Shown: positions 7,981 through 13,112 of the stretch, one piece after another
Layout of the letters: each line of letters begins with the position of its first letter
How positions within the stretch are numbered: the first letter of the stretch is position 1
From: Syntrophomonas sp. UBA1376
GTDB lineage: Bacteria; Bacillota; Syntrophomonadia; Syntrophomonadales; Syntrophomonadaceae
Assembly (NCBI GenBank): GCA_002305535.1
Contig: DBRE01000094.1
Location: 1 to 13,112, forward strand
Direction: 5' to 3'
DNA length: 13,112 nt
Program-made: the position numbers and the translations under genes
The notes under the pieces: generated by a model
What the model saw: the letters and a program-made list of their open reading frames with translations, nothing else
Databases searched by the model: none
Told to the model about the DNA's origin: nothing

Positions 7981-8908
7981 CTTTTTTGGCCCCCTTTATT
8001 ACCATATTGACCAGCAGATTCAATATGACGATGAAAACAAAAAGCACCATCCCGGTAGCAAACAAAGCAGCCTGATGATCACCGGAAGCATATCCCATTT
8101 CCAAGACTATATTGCTGGTCATGGTACGAACCGGCTCCAATATGCTGCCGGGGACTATGACAGCATTCCCAGTTACCATTACCACAGCCATGGTTTCACC
8201 AATCGCTCGCCCCATTCCTAAAACGATGGCGGTGATAATACCGGAACGAGCCGCAGGCATAATAACATGGAAAATGGTCTGATAATGAGTGGCACCCAGT
8301 GCCAGTGAGTTTACTTTATAATCCATGGGAACCGCCATTATCGAATCTCTGGATATATTTATAATAGTGGGTATAACCATAATGCCCAGGATTATACCGC
8401 CGGCCAACACACTCAATCCATTGCCTCCGAACGTCTCCCGGATGAAGGGTACCACTACGATTAGCCCAAAAAATCCATATACTACCGAAGGTATACCTGC
8501 CAACAACTCCACAAACCTGCTTAGCAATGACCCCACCGCACTGGGAGCGATTTCAGCAATAAACAAAGCCGCCGCTAACCCCAGAGGAACAGCCCACGAT
8601 AAAGCCACCAGGGTTACTCCCAGCGAACCAATGAACATAGCACCGATGCCGTATATCTTGTTGGCAGGGTTCCAGGTCAGGTTAAACAAAAAATTGCTTA
8701 AGCCTACCTGGGTTACCAGAGGTATTCCTCGCGCAAATATAAATACGGTAATCAGAATAATGGACAATATGGATATGCCAGCACTGATCATCAACAGTTT
8801 TTCGATCACAGCTTCTCTGGTTACTTTCCTGGCAGTGCTGTCTGCCTTGCTAGTAGACCCGGCAAAATCAATATTATTAGATGTAGTGGATATGCTAATG
8901 TTTCTCAC
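7967..8908 (-). CDS. pstC: phosphate ABC transporter permease PstC
   Basis: The product is a membrane permease of 313 residues from the chosen start. Seen: a hydrophilic N-terminus, then six hydrophobic segments at about 37-60, 89-120, 128-155, 166-186, 222-245 and 280-305, with NSLALGATHYQTIF in the EAA coupling loop (about 200-224) and GRAIGETMAV after it. LTWNPANKIYGIGAMFIGS is the PstC-type outer loop and marks it off from PstA. Known: it pairs with PstA in the phosphate channel. Start choice: GTG at 8908 has AGGTGA five bases upstream, a good match to the ribosomal anti-site, and gives a family-length protein. An in-frame ATG at 8959 would add 17 residues, but its only G-run lies about 13 bases away inside a hairpin. 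The 3' end overlaps pstA by 14 bases. Confidence 0.93.
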   Translation of the reverse strand: MRNISISTTSNNIDFAGSTSKADSTARKVTREAVIEKLLMISAGISILSIILITVFIFARGIPLVTQVGLSNFLFNLTWNPANKIYGIGAMFIGSLGVTLVALSWAVPLGLAAALFIAEIAPSAVGSLLSRFVELLAGIPSVVYGFFGLIVVVPFIRETFGGNGLSVLAGGIILGIMVIPTIINISRDSIMAVPMDYKVNSLALGATHYQTIFHVIMPAARSGIITAIVLGMGRAIGETMAVVMVTGNAVIVPGSILEPVRTMTSNIVLEMGYASGDHQAALFATGMVLFVFIVILNLLVNMVIKGAKKDGLS

Positions 8909-8972
8909 CTCGTTCACCTGCCTTTTATGAAGCCATCGGTCACCTGCAGGGGCACCCATATTACTGATAAAT

Positions 8973-8990
8973 GCCCCCCACGAGGAGGGC
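8973..8990 (-). promoter_or_regulatory. hairpin between pstS and pstC, possible partial terminator or processing site
   Basis: Reading the minus strand, GCCCTCC and GGGGGGC pair over 7 positions (one U·G) around a TCGT loop, followed by ATTTATC, which is only a weak U-tract. It is placed where a leaky terminator or 3'-end stabiliser would raise PstS relative to the membrane subunits. Confidence 0.4.
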
Positions 8991-9011
8991 GTAGAAATCT
9001 TTACTGCACAG

Positions 9012-9036
9012 GGTCTAGAGTGAACTCCTCTAGGCC
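9012..9036 (-). repeat. inverted repeat just after the pstS stop
   Basis: CTAGAG and CTCTAG arms (9033-9028 and 9020-9015) enclose a 7-base loop, extended by two more G-C pairs across an A/C mismatch. It lies immediately downstream of the pstS TAA, with no U-tract. It probably protects the 3' end of a pstS-only transcript together with the hairpin at 8973-8990. Confidence 0.4.
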
Positions 9037-9037
9037 A

Positions 9038-9901
9038 TTAATTTACGCTAAAAGCGCCTTCTTCTTCAACAATTCTCTGGCCCTCGTCACTCAGAGTGAA
9101 ATCAATAAAAGCCTGGGCAAGATCACTGGTTTTGTCAGTGGTAATGTAGTGGAAAGGTCTCTGCAATAGGTAACTGCCATTCTTAATATTCTCTACACTA
9201 GCGGCTACACTATCAATGTCCAGCGCCTTTACTTCCTCATTCAATGAAGCCAGCGAAATATAACCAATAGCATTGGGATCTCCTGATACCGTGGTTCTCA
9301 CTGCACCGGTAGAATTCTGAACGATAGCCGAAGAAGTTATCTCCTCTTTAGCCATTATGATGTCTAGAAAAGCGTCGCGGGTTCCGGAAGATTCCTCCCG
9401 GGTCACAACGGTTATAGTAGCATCGGCTCCGCCCACTTCTTTCCAATTGGTAACGTTACCGGTATAAATGCTTTTTACCTGGTCAGCAGATAAATCACCG
9501 ATAGAGTTGTCCGGATGAACTACAATGGCGATCCCATCTATAGCCATCTTGATCGGAGCTACTCCCTCAGCTATTTCTTCTTCCTTAAGCTCGCGAGAGG
9601 CAGCACCAATATCAGCTACTCCAGATACAACAGCAGTAACTCCCTGGGAGGACCCTCCCCCTTGAACATTGATCTGTACATCTTTATGAAGCTTCATAAA
9701 TTCTTCGGCCAGTACTTCACTAAAAGGCTGAACTGATGTTGATCCAGCTATATTGATAGTGCCGGACAATGCCGCATTGGGATTCGCATCAGCCTGGCCG
9801 CTGTTCTCATCTGTCCCACACCCGGCAAATATTAAAGTACCTAGTAGCAAAATAGCGAGTATAGCAAAACTGGCTGTTCTCCTCACCTTTTCCTTAAACA
9901 T
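9038..9901 (-). CDS. pstS: phosphate-binding lipoprotein PstS
   Basis: The product is a 287-residue extracytoplasmic solute-binding protein. Seen: a basic start (MFKEKVRR), a hydrophobic stretch at 10-26, and a lipobox ending FAGC with the lipidated cysteine at C28. The -3 residue is Phe rather than the usual Leu. A polar linker to about 46 follows. Phosphate-site motifs are AGSTSVQPF (52-60), GGGSSQGV (81-88), DIGAASR (97-103) and REESSGTRDAF (168-178). The family ending is AQAFIDFTLSDEGQRIV. Known: PstS captures phosphate with high affinity and delivers it to PstCA; in Gram-positives it is anchored to the membrane by lipid. Start: ATG at 9901, 6 bases after AAGGAGG. It is the first gene of the pst operon, behind a PhoP-type promoter. 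Confidence 0.97.
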   Translation of the reverse strand: MFKEKVRRTASFAILAILLLGTLIFAGCGTDENSGQADANPNAALSGTINIAGSTSVQPFSEVLAEEFMKLHKDVQINVQGGGSSQGVTAVVSGVADIGAASRELKEEEIAEGVAPIKMAIDGIAIVVHPDNSIGDLSADQVKSIYTGNVTNWKEVGGADATITVVTREESSGTRDAFLDIIMAKEEITSSAIVQNSTGAVRTTVSGDPNAIGYISLASLNEEVKALDIDSVAASVENIKNGSYLLQRPFHYITTDKTSDLAQAFIDFTLSDEGQRIVEEEGAFSVN

Positions 9902-9942
9902 TTTCTTCCTCCTTAAAAATGAAATTTATCTTCTTATTTGTT

Positions 9943-9951
9943 ATGCTAGCA
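9943..9951 (-). promoter_or_regulatory. candidate extended -10 element of the pstS promoter
   Basis: TGCTAGCAT on the minus strand fits TGnTAnnAT (TAGCAT matches 4 of 6 of TATAAT). It lies 9 bases after the last PhoP half-site and would place the transcript start near 9936, about 35 bases before the pstS ATG. No -35 consensus is seen, as expected for an activator-dependent promoter. The element lies in a perfect 10-base palindrome (9943-9952). Confidence 0.45.
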
Positions 9952-9957
9952 TGGCAC

Positions 9958-10018
9958 TGTTAACCGGCTGTTTTCCCTACTTAAAATATGTCTATTGCTT
10001 ATGTAAAGAAAGTGTAAA
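9958..10018 (-). promoter_or_regulatory. PhoP-box array upstream of pstS
   Basis: Six hexamers occur on the minus strand in exact 11-base phase, each separated by 5 bases: TTTACA (10018), TTTACA (10007), AATAGA (9996), TTTAAG (9985), AAAACA (9974) and TTAACA (9963). Three match TT(A/T/C)ACA perfectly, two match 4 of 6 and one matches 3 of 6. Known: Bacillus PhoP dimers bind such 11-base-phased direct repeats upstream of activated pho promoters. The array ends 9 bases before the -10 element. Binding by this organism's PhoP is inference. Confidence 0.65.
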
Positions 10019-10049
10019 AATAAAAAACTCTCCTAAATGATTAGGAGAG
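10016..10049 (-). terminator. intrinsic terminator after phoR
   Basis: Reading the minus strand, a perfect 9-pair stem CTCTCCTAA / TTAGGAGAG with a TCAT loop is followed by TTTTTTATTTTT. It starts 17 bases after the phoR stop. Its U-tract runs into the first PhoP half-site of the pstS promoter. Confidence 0.92.
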
Positions 10050-10066
10050 CAAATTTATCAAATGAT

Positions 10067-11839
10067 TCAGCGGGTCGCTCGAGGAACCGTAAAATAAAAC
10101 CTGGAGCCCTGGCCGAGAACACTTTCGGCCCACACCTTGCCACCCATATTTTCTACCAAATGCTTTACGATAGCCAGACCCAGGCCGCTTCCGCCCGATC
10201 GCCGACATCTGGCTTTATCCACTCGGTAAAACCGTTCAAAAATACGGGGAATATCCTGACCGGGAATTCCATCGCCCTTGTCCTCAACCACTACTTGAAC
10301 ATGATCCGCAAATTGTTCTACCACTACAGTAACCAGCTTGTTTTCAGCGAAAGTGTACTTGACGGCATTATCGATCAAGTTTTCCATCACCTGGTCAATA
10401 GAGTCTAAGTCAGCTTCAACCCAGACTGTATCCGGCGGCATAATAATGTTAATGTTTAGTTGTTCTCTGACAAATTTATGTTTTACCGCTTTTACCGCTT
10501 TATTAATTACCTGCCCGATATCGATGACCTGAATATCCGAATTCGGGTCAGCTTCCAGCCGGGATAGCTCCAGCAGTTGACTGATTATCTCGGTCAGGCG
10601 CTGAGCTTCATTATAGATGATTTGGGAAAACTCCCTGACATTCTCATGGTTATCAGGATTCTCGGCCAACAGAGTTTCCGCAAAACCACTTATAGTAGCT
10701 ACCGGTGTCTTTAGTTCGTGGGATACATTGGCCACAAAATCTTTGCGCACCTGTTCTAAACGTTTTATCGCGCTAATGTCATTCAAAACTATCAGGATCC
10801 CATACAGATTAGTGTCACCCGCTTCAGTAATAGGAACAATATTAGTTTCTATGGTCTTATCTCCTCGATTGAACAACTTTATTTCCTGACGCACAGGTTC
10901 CAGATGGGTTTTAACTTTATCTACAGACTCAATAAGCTGATAAGTACTTATGAATTCCACATAATTACGTCCTTCATAGTTGGTATCTGTGCCCACTAAT
11001 CCTATAGCTACCGGATTTGCATAAGCCACTCGGCCGTCCTTATCAACCATTAAAATACCGTTAATGGTATTAGCAAGTAAGGTGGCTAAGCGATTATTCA
11101 CTTCCGCCAGTCCGCTCATGCTTTGATCCAGGTTTTGGGCCATCTGATTAACGGCGGTGGCTAACACTCCCAGTTCGTCATGGTAAATGGTGGTAACCTG
11201 CCTTTTTAAGTTGCCCTGAGCCATGTCGCTGACTGCTCGAGTAACTTCCTGAACTGGCTCAGAAAAATAGCGCGCTAATAGGAAGCTGATCAAAAAAGCG
11301 ATCAAACCAGTTATGGCAATAGCAGCCAAAAACAAATAAAGAAGCTTAGTAAACAAATCATCGATATGCTGGAGCGGTTCAGCCAAACGAATAGCTCCGC
11401 TGACATCTGCATGAGAAAATGACACGGCCGTATATAAGAAGGGTATGCCCGCCGTATCACTCAAACGAATATCGCTTCCCGTCCGGTTTTGCAAAGCCTG
11501 AAATATTTCAGGGCGATGGTAGTGCGAGGTCATGGACTCGGGAGTATATTCCGAATCAGCCCGCACCTGACCGTTGGTATCCACAATGGTCACACGAGTA
11601 CCGGTATTCTTCGCGACTGCGATTGCCACCTTCTGAAGATAATCATCCGCTTCCTGATCAGCTGGAATGGAACTAGCCAGTTCCGCGCCCAGTCTGGCTT
11701 CGTTGACCAGTTTAGTGCGAAAACTATCCATGACGAAATTCTTCATTTCGTAGGAGACAATAAATCCAGTAAGAGTCAGAACAATCACGATCAATAGCAG
11801 GTAAGTGGCGGTGAGGCGTCCTCGAAATGACCTAAACAT
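10067..11839 (-). CDS. phoR: phosphate-regulon sensor histidine kinase PhoR
   Basis: The product is a 590-residue membrane kinase. Seen: TM1 at about 10-29, an extracytoplasmic sensor region at about 31-163, TM2 at about 166-190, and HAMP at about 190-243 (EPVQEVTRAVSDMAQGNL). A PAS domain follows at about 247-352 (NGILMVDKDGRVAYAN), then HisKA with phospho-acceptor H374 in FVANVSHELKTPVATI. The ATPase domain shows the N-box ENLIDNAVKY (486-495), G1 at DKGDGIP (520-526) and G2 GGSGLGLAIV (549-558). Known: PhoR autophosphorylates under phosphate limitation and passes phosphate to PhoP; the PAS domain is the contact site for PhoU/PstB in studied systems. The start ATG follows GAGGTG by 7 bases and overlaps phoP by 8 bases. 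Layout and length match Bacillus/Clostridia PhoR. Odd: ARCRRSGGSG in the ATP lid carries a cysteine (C545), harmless as far as can be seen. Confidence 0.94.
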   Translation of the reverse strand: MFRSFRGRLTATYLLLIVIVLTLTGFIVSYEMKNFVMDSFRTKLVNEARLGAELASSIPADQEADDYLQKVAIAVAKNTGTRVTIVDTNGQVRADSEYTPESMTSHYHRPEIFQALQNRTGSDIRLSDTAGIPFLYTAVSFSHADVSGAIRLAEPLQHIDDLFTKLLYLFLAAIAITGLIAFLISFLLARYFSEPVQEVTRAVSDMAQGNLKRQVTTIYHDELGVLATAVNQMAQNLDQSMSGLAEVNNRLATLLANTINGILMVDKDGRVAYANPVAIGLVGTDTNYEGRNYVEFISTYQLIESVDKVKTHLEPVRQEIKLFNRGDKTIETNIVPITEAGDTNLYGILIVLNDISAIKRLEQVRKDFVANVSHELKTPVATISGFAETLLAENPDNHENVREFSQIIYNEAQRLTEIISQLLELSRLEADPNSDIQVIDIGQVINKAVKAVKHKFVREQLNINIIMPPDTVWVEADLDSIDQVMENLIDNAVKYTFAENKLVTVVVEQFADHVQVVVEDKGDGIPGQDIPRIFERFYRVDKARCRRSGGSGLGLAIVKHLVENMGGKVWAESVLGQGSRFYFTVPRATR

Positions 11840-12533
11840 CTGTCTTCACCTCGAATTTATACCCCAGTCCCCTTACTGTTTTAATGTAATTGGGTTCCCG
11901 GGTATTGTCGCCGATTTTTTCCCTGAGTTTACTAATATGAACATCCAATACTCTGGTATTAGCTTCCACAGAATAACCCCACAATGCTTCCAGAAGGTAA
12001 TCTCGTTTCAAGACCCGCCCCTGATTGTTGAGCAGGACTTCCAGCAGTTCATACTCTTTCAAGGTTAGATCGAGGCGCTTGTCATCCATAAATATTTCGT
12101 AGCTTTCAGTTTTAATAGTAAAATTCCCTACCGTCCTTATGGTGGGAAGGTCATTCTCAGGCAAGTCCTGCTGACGCCGCAAAACAGCCTTTATTCTAGC
12201 CAGCAATTCCCGCACACTGAAAGGCTTGGTAACATAATCATCAGCACCCAATTCCAAGCCGACTACTTTGTCAATCTCTTCATCTTTAGCTGTGAGAATA
12301 ATAATGGGGGTGTAGATGTGTTCTGAACGCATCTGGCGGCAAACATCCAGACCGTCCATGCCCGGTAGCATTAAGTCCAGAATTACTAAATCCGGATTTT
12401 CCCGCCTAGCAGTTTCTAGGGCGGTTGTTCCATCATAGGCTGAGACAGTAGTATAGCCTTCTTTATTCAGATTGTAGGTAATTAGTCTAACTAAAGACTC
12501 CTCATCATCCACAACTAATATTTTCTTTTTCAT
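11832..12533 (-). CDS. phoP: phosphate-regulon response regulator PhoP (OmpR family)
   Basis: The product has 233 residues from the chosen start. Seen: a receiver domain with the acidic pair D9/D10 (ILVVDDEE), phospho-acceptor D53 (VILDLMLPGMDG), T81 and K103 (TKPF), followed by an OmpR/PhoB winged helix ending RVLDVHISKLREKIG…IKTVRGLGYKF. Known: phosphorylated PhoP dimerises and binds direct repeats upstream of pho genes. The pairing with PhoR and pst makes PhoP the right name, although OmpR-family members are hard to tell apart by sequence alone. Start: ATG at 12533 has GGAGG 7 bases upstream and gives the standard MKKKILVVDDEE N-terminus. An upstream in-frame start at 12566 would add 11 residues and place the ribosome site inside the gene, so it is rejected. 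Confidence 0.95.
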   Translation of the reverse strand: MKKKILVVDDEESLVRLITYNLNKEGYTTVSAYDGTTALETARRENPDLVILDLMLPGMDGLDVCRQMRSEHIYTPIIILTAKDEEIDKVVGLELGADDYVTKPFSVRELLARIKAVLRRQQDLPENDLPTIRTVGNFTIKTESYEIFMDDKRLDLTLKEYELLEVLLNNQGRVLKRDYLLEALWGYSVEANTRVLDVHISKLREKIGDNTREPNYIKTVRGLGYKFEVKTDV

Positions 12534-12564
12534 GCCGTTGCCTCCAATAACCTTTCTCACCACC

Positions 12565-12593
12565 ATTCTAAACTTTATATGGCCATAGATAAA
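12565..12593 (-). promoter_or_regulatory. candidate phoPR promoter
   Basis: On the minus strand, TAGAAT (12570-12565, 5 of 6 of TATAAT) lies 17 bases after a weak -35 TTTATC (12593-12588, 3 of 6). This would give a leader of about 25 bases before the phoP ATG. The spacer contains the perfect 10-base palindrome TATGGCCATA (12578-12587), a possible operator. This is a by-eye call only. Confidence 0.3.
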
Positions 12594-12608
12594 CTTGGAT
12601 AAGCAAAT

Positions 12609-12639
12609 TTTACATAGTATATACGAGATTTTTACGTAT
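12609..12639 (+). repeat. TTTACATA-N14-TTTACGTAT, copy A in the phoP–crotonase spacer
   Basis: TTTACATA (12609-12616) and TTTACGTAT (12631-12639) recur as a pair at 12787-12815 with a spacing two bases shorter. In this copy, TTTACA, TATACG and TTTACG fall at 12609, 12620 and 12631, in the same 11-base phase as the pstS array, so it is a weak PhoP-box candidate on the plus strand. The TACGTA core is palindromic. Confidence 0.4.
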
Positions 12640-12650
12640 CCTGGTCATTT

Positions 12651-12782
12651 TCATCCACCTGCAAAATGCCCCTTCGCAAACCACAGTGATTTAATTCCCA
12701 CCTCAATCCCTTTAGCCAAACCTGGCACAATAATCCTTCCTCCTGCACAACTTTCTACATTTTGTCCGTGTTTAATAGTCAT
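12651..12782 (-). CDS. possible small ORF, 43 residues, unrecognised
   Basis: An ATG at 12782 opens a 43-codon frame ending in TGA at 12651; it begins MTIKHGQNVE and ends WFAKGHFAGG. It is glycine- and lysine-rich, with one cysteine and no membrane segment. No convincing ribosome site precedes the ATG, but AGGAGGAAGG inside it stands before an in-frame GTG that would give about 25 residues. The stretch is visibly richer in G+C than the AT-rich sequence on both sides, which is why I list it; it could equally be a gene remnant or part of an untranslated leader. I do not recognise a family. Confidence 0.18.
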   Translation of the reverse strand: MTIKHGQNVESCAGGRIIVPGLAKGIEVGIKSLWFAKGHFAGG

Positions 12783-12786
12783 AATA

Positions 12787-12815
12787 TTTACATAACTTAT
12801 TTCCATTTTACGTAT
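12787..12815 (+). repeat. TTTACATA-N12-TTTACGTAT, copy B in the phoP–crotonase spacer
   Basis: TTTACATA (12787-12794) and TTTACGTAT (12807-12815) repeat the words of copy A. The 20-base interval breaks the 11-base phase, so this copy is a poorer PhoP candidate. It lies about 70 bases upstream of the crotonase ATG and could be part of that gene's control region. Confidence 0.4.
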
Positions 12816-12885
12816 TATTTAAGCAGGAAATTTCGCAACTGGTAATGAATATATCTTTAATCAACAAAAATAGGAGGGAATATTA

Positions 12886-13112
12886 ATGGACGCATACAAA
12901 GGCAAGGAATACAAAACCATATTGGCCTGGGTGGAAGACGGCGTGGGCTATCTTCAATTTAATCGTCCCAAAGCCATGAACGCTGTTAATGATGTTTTAC
13001 TGGCTGAGTCAACCGATGCATTGGAGGCATATAGCGCTGATCCAGAAGTAAAGGTTATTATCATTTGCGGTAATGAAAATGTATTTGCTGCCGGGGCCGA
13101 CTTAAAAGCTGT
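12886..13112 (+). CDS. enoyl-CoA hydratase/isomerase (crotonase) family protein, 5' part only
   Basis: This is the first 75 codons of a plus-strand gene cut by the window end. Seen: an N-terminal beta-strand pattern WVEDGVGYLQFNRPKAMNAV (15-34) and VKVIIICGNENVFAAGADLKA (55-75). The latter is the crotonase oxyanion-hole segment, with the characteristic FxAGADL. Known: the family hydrates 2-enoyl-CoA or performs related CoA-thioester reactions; the catalytic glutamates lie beyond the window, so the exact reaction cannot be told. Inference: butyrate/crotonyl-CoA or fatty-acid beta-oxidation metabolism. Start: ATG at 12886, 7 bases after AGGAGGG; the N-terminus is about 10 residues longer than the shortest crotonases. 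It is transcribed away from phoP. Confidence 0.9.
   Translation, partial: MDAYKGKEYKTILAWVEDGVGYLQFNRPKAMNAVNDVLLAESTDALEAYSADPEVKVIIICGNENVFAAGADLKA

Larger units (their letters stand above)
12534..12885. other. divergent spacer between phoP and the crotonase gene
   Basis: This stretch of about 350 bases holds the candidate phoP promoter, the palindrome TATGGCCATA (12578-12587), the two TTTACATA…TTTACGTAT segments and the possible small ORF described separately. On the plus strand, TATTAT (12813-12818) is the best -10-like word for the crotonase gene, but no well-spaced -35 goes with it. No terminator hairpin is seen on either strand. Confidence 0.6.

Noticed and set aside
8325..8930. Plus-strand open frame of 201 codons opposite pstC
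   Set aside because: It lies wholly antisense to a clear PstC gene, is rich in Pro, Asn, Thr and Met as expected from the mirrored frame, and matches no family I know.
8909..8959. ATG 8959 as the pstC start
   Set aside because: Its only possible ribosome site is too far away and lies within a hairpin. GTG 8908 has AGGTGA at 5 bases. Kept as an alternative.
12534..12566. Upstream start for phoP (11 extra residues)
   Set aside because: The GGAGG site lies between this start and ATG 12533, and MKKKILVVDDEE is the normal receiver start.
12595..12795. Plus-strand open frame of 66 codons in the phoP–crotonase spacer
   Set aside because: It has no ribosome site and an unconvincing composition (Pro/Cys/Ile-rich), and it overlaps the repeats; the minus-strand frame there is slightly better but also weak.

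Overview
The window looks like part of the chromosome of a low-to-moderate GC Firmicute, probably a clostridial anaerobe. The evidence is strong AGGAGG-type ribosome binding sites, GTG and TTG starts, a Gram-positive PhoP/PhoR pair, a lipoprotein-type PstS, the gene order zapA–polX followed by a long U32 protein, and a crotonase gene of the kind found in butyrate or fatty-acid metabolising Clostridia. A Syntrophomonas-like organism would fit, but that is inference; no marker gene here settles the genus.

All genes except the last lie on the minus strand, so they read from right to left. At the right edge, a crotonase-family gene starts on the plus strand and is cut by the window end (12886 onward). 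A divergent spacer of about 350 bases separates it from phoP. phoP and phoR overlap by 8 bases and end at a strong intrinsic terminator. Next come pstS, pstC, pstA, pstB and phoU, a complete high-affinity phosphate transport operon, which ends at a second terminator. The left part, from 5468 down, is a housekeeping run: zapA (division-ring protein), polX (X-family polymerase with a PHP domain), a DUF421/YetF-type membrane protein, a NIF3-like protein and a long U32 protein cut by the left edge.

The pho/pst block forms a closed circuit. PstSCAB imports phosphate, PhoU and the transporter report phosphate status to PhoR, and PhoR phosphorylates PhoP. Upstream of pstS there is a run of six hexamers in exact 11-base phase. 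Three match the Bacillus-type PhoP half-site TT(A/T/C)ACA perfectly, and the run ends 9 bases before an extended -10 element, which is the spacing expected for PhoP activation. A hairpin pair between pstS and pstC could let PstS be made in excess over the membrane subunits.

I see no mobile element, CRISPR array, tRNA, rRNA or clearly novel system. The least ordinary items are the phased PhoP-site array, a Glu in place of the third catalytic Asp of PolX, and the phoP–crotonase spacer. That spacer carries two similar TTTACATA…TTTACGTAT segments flanking a possible 43-residue ORF.
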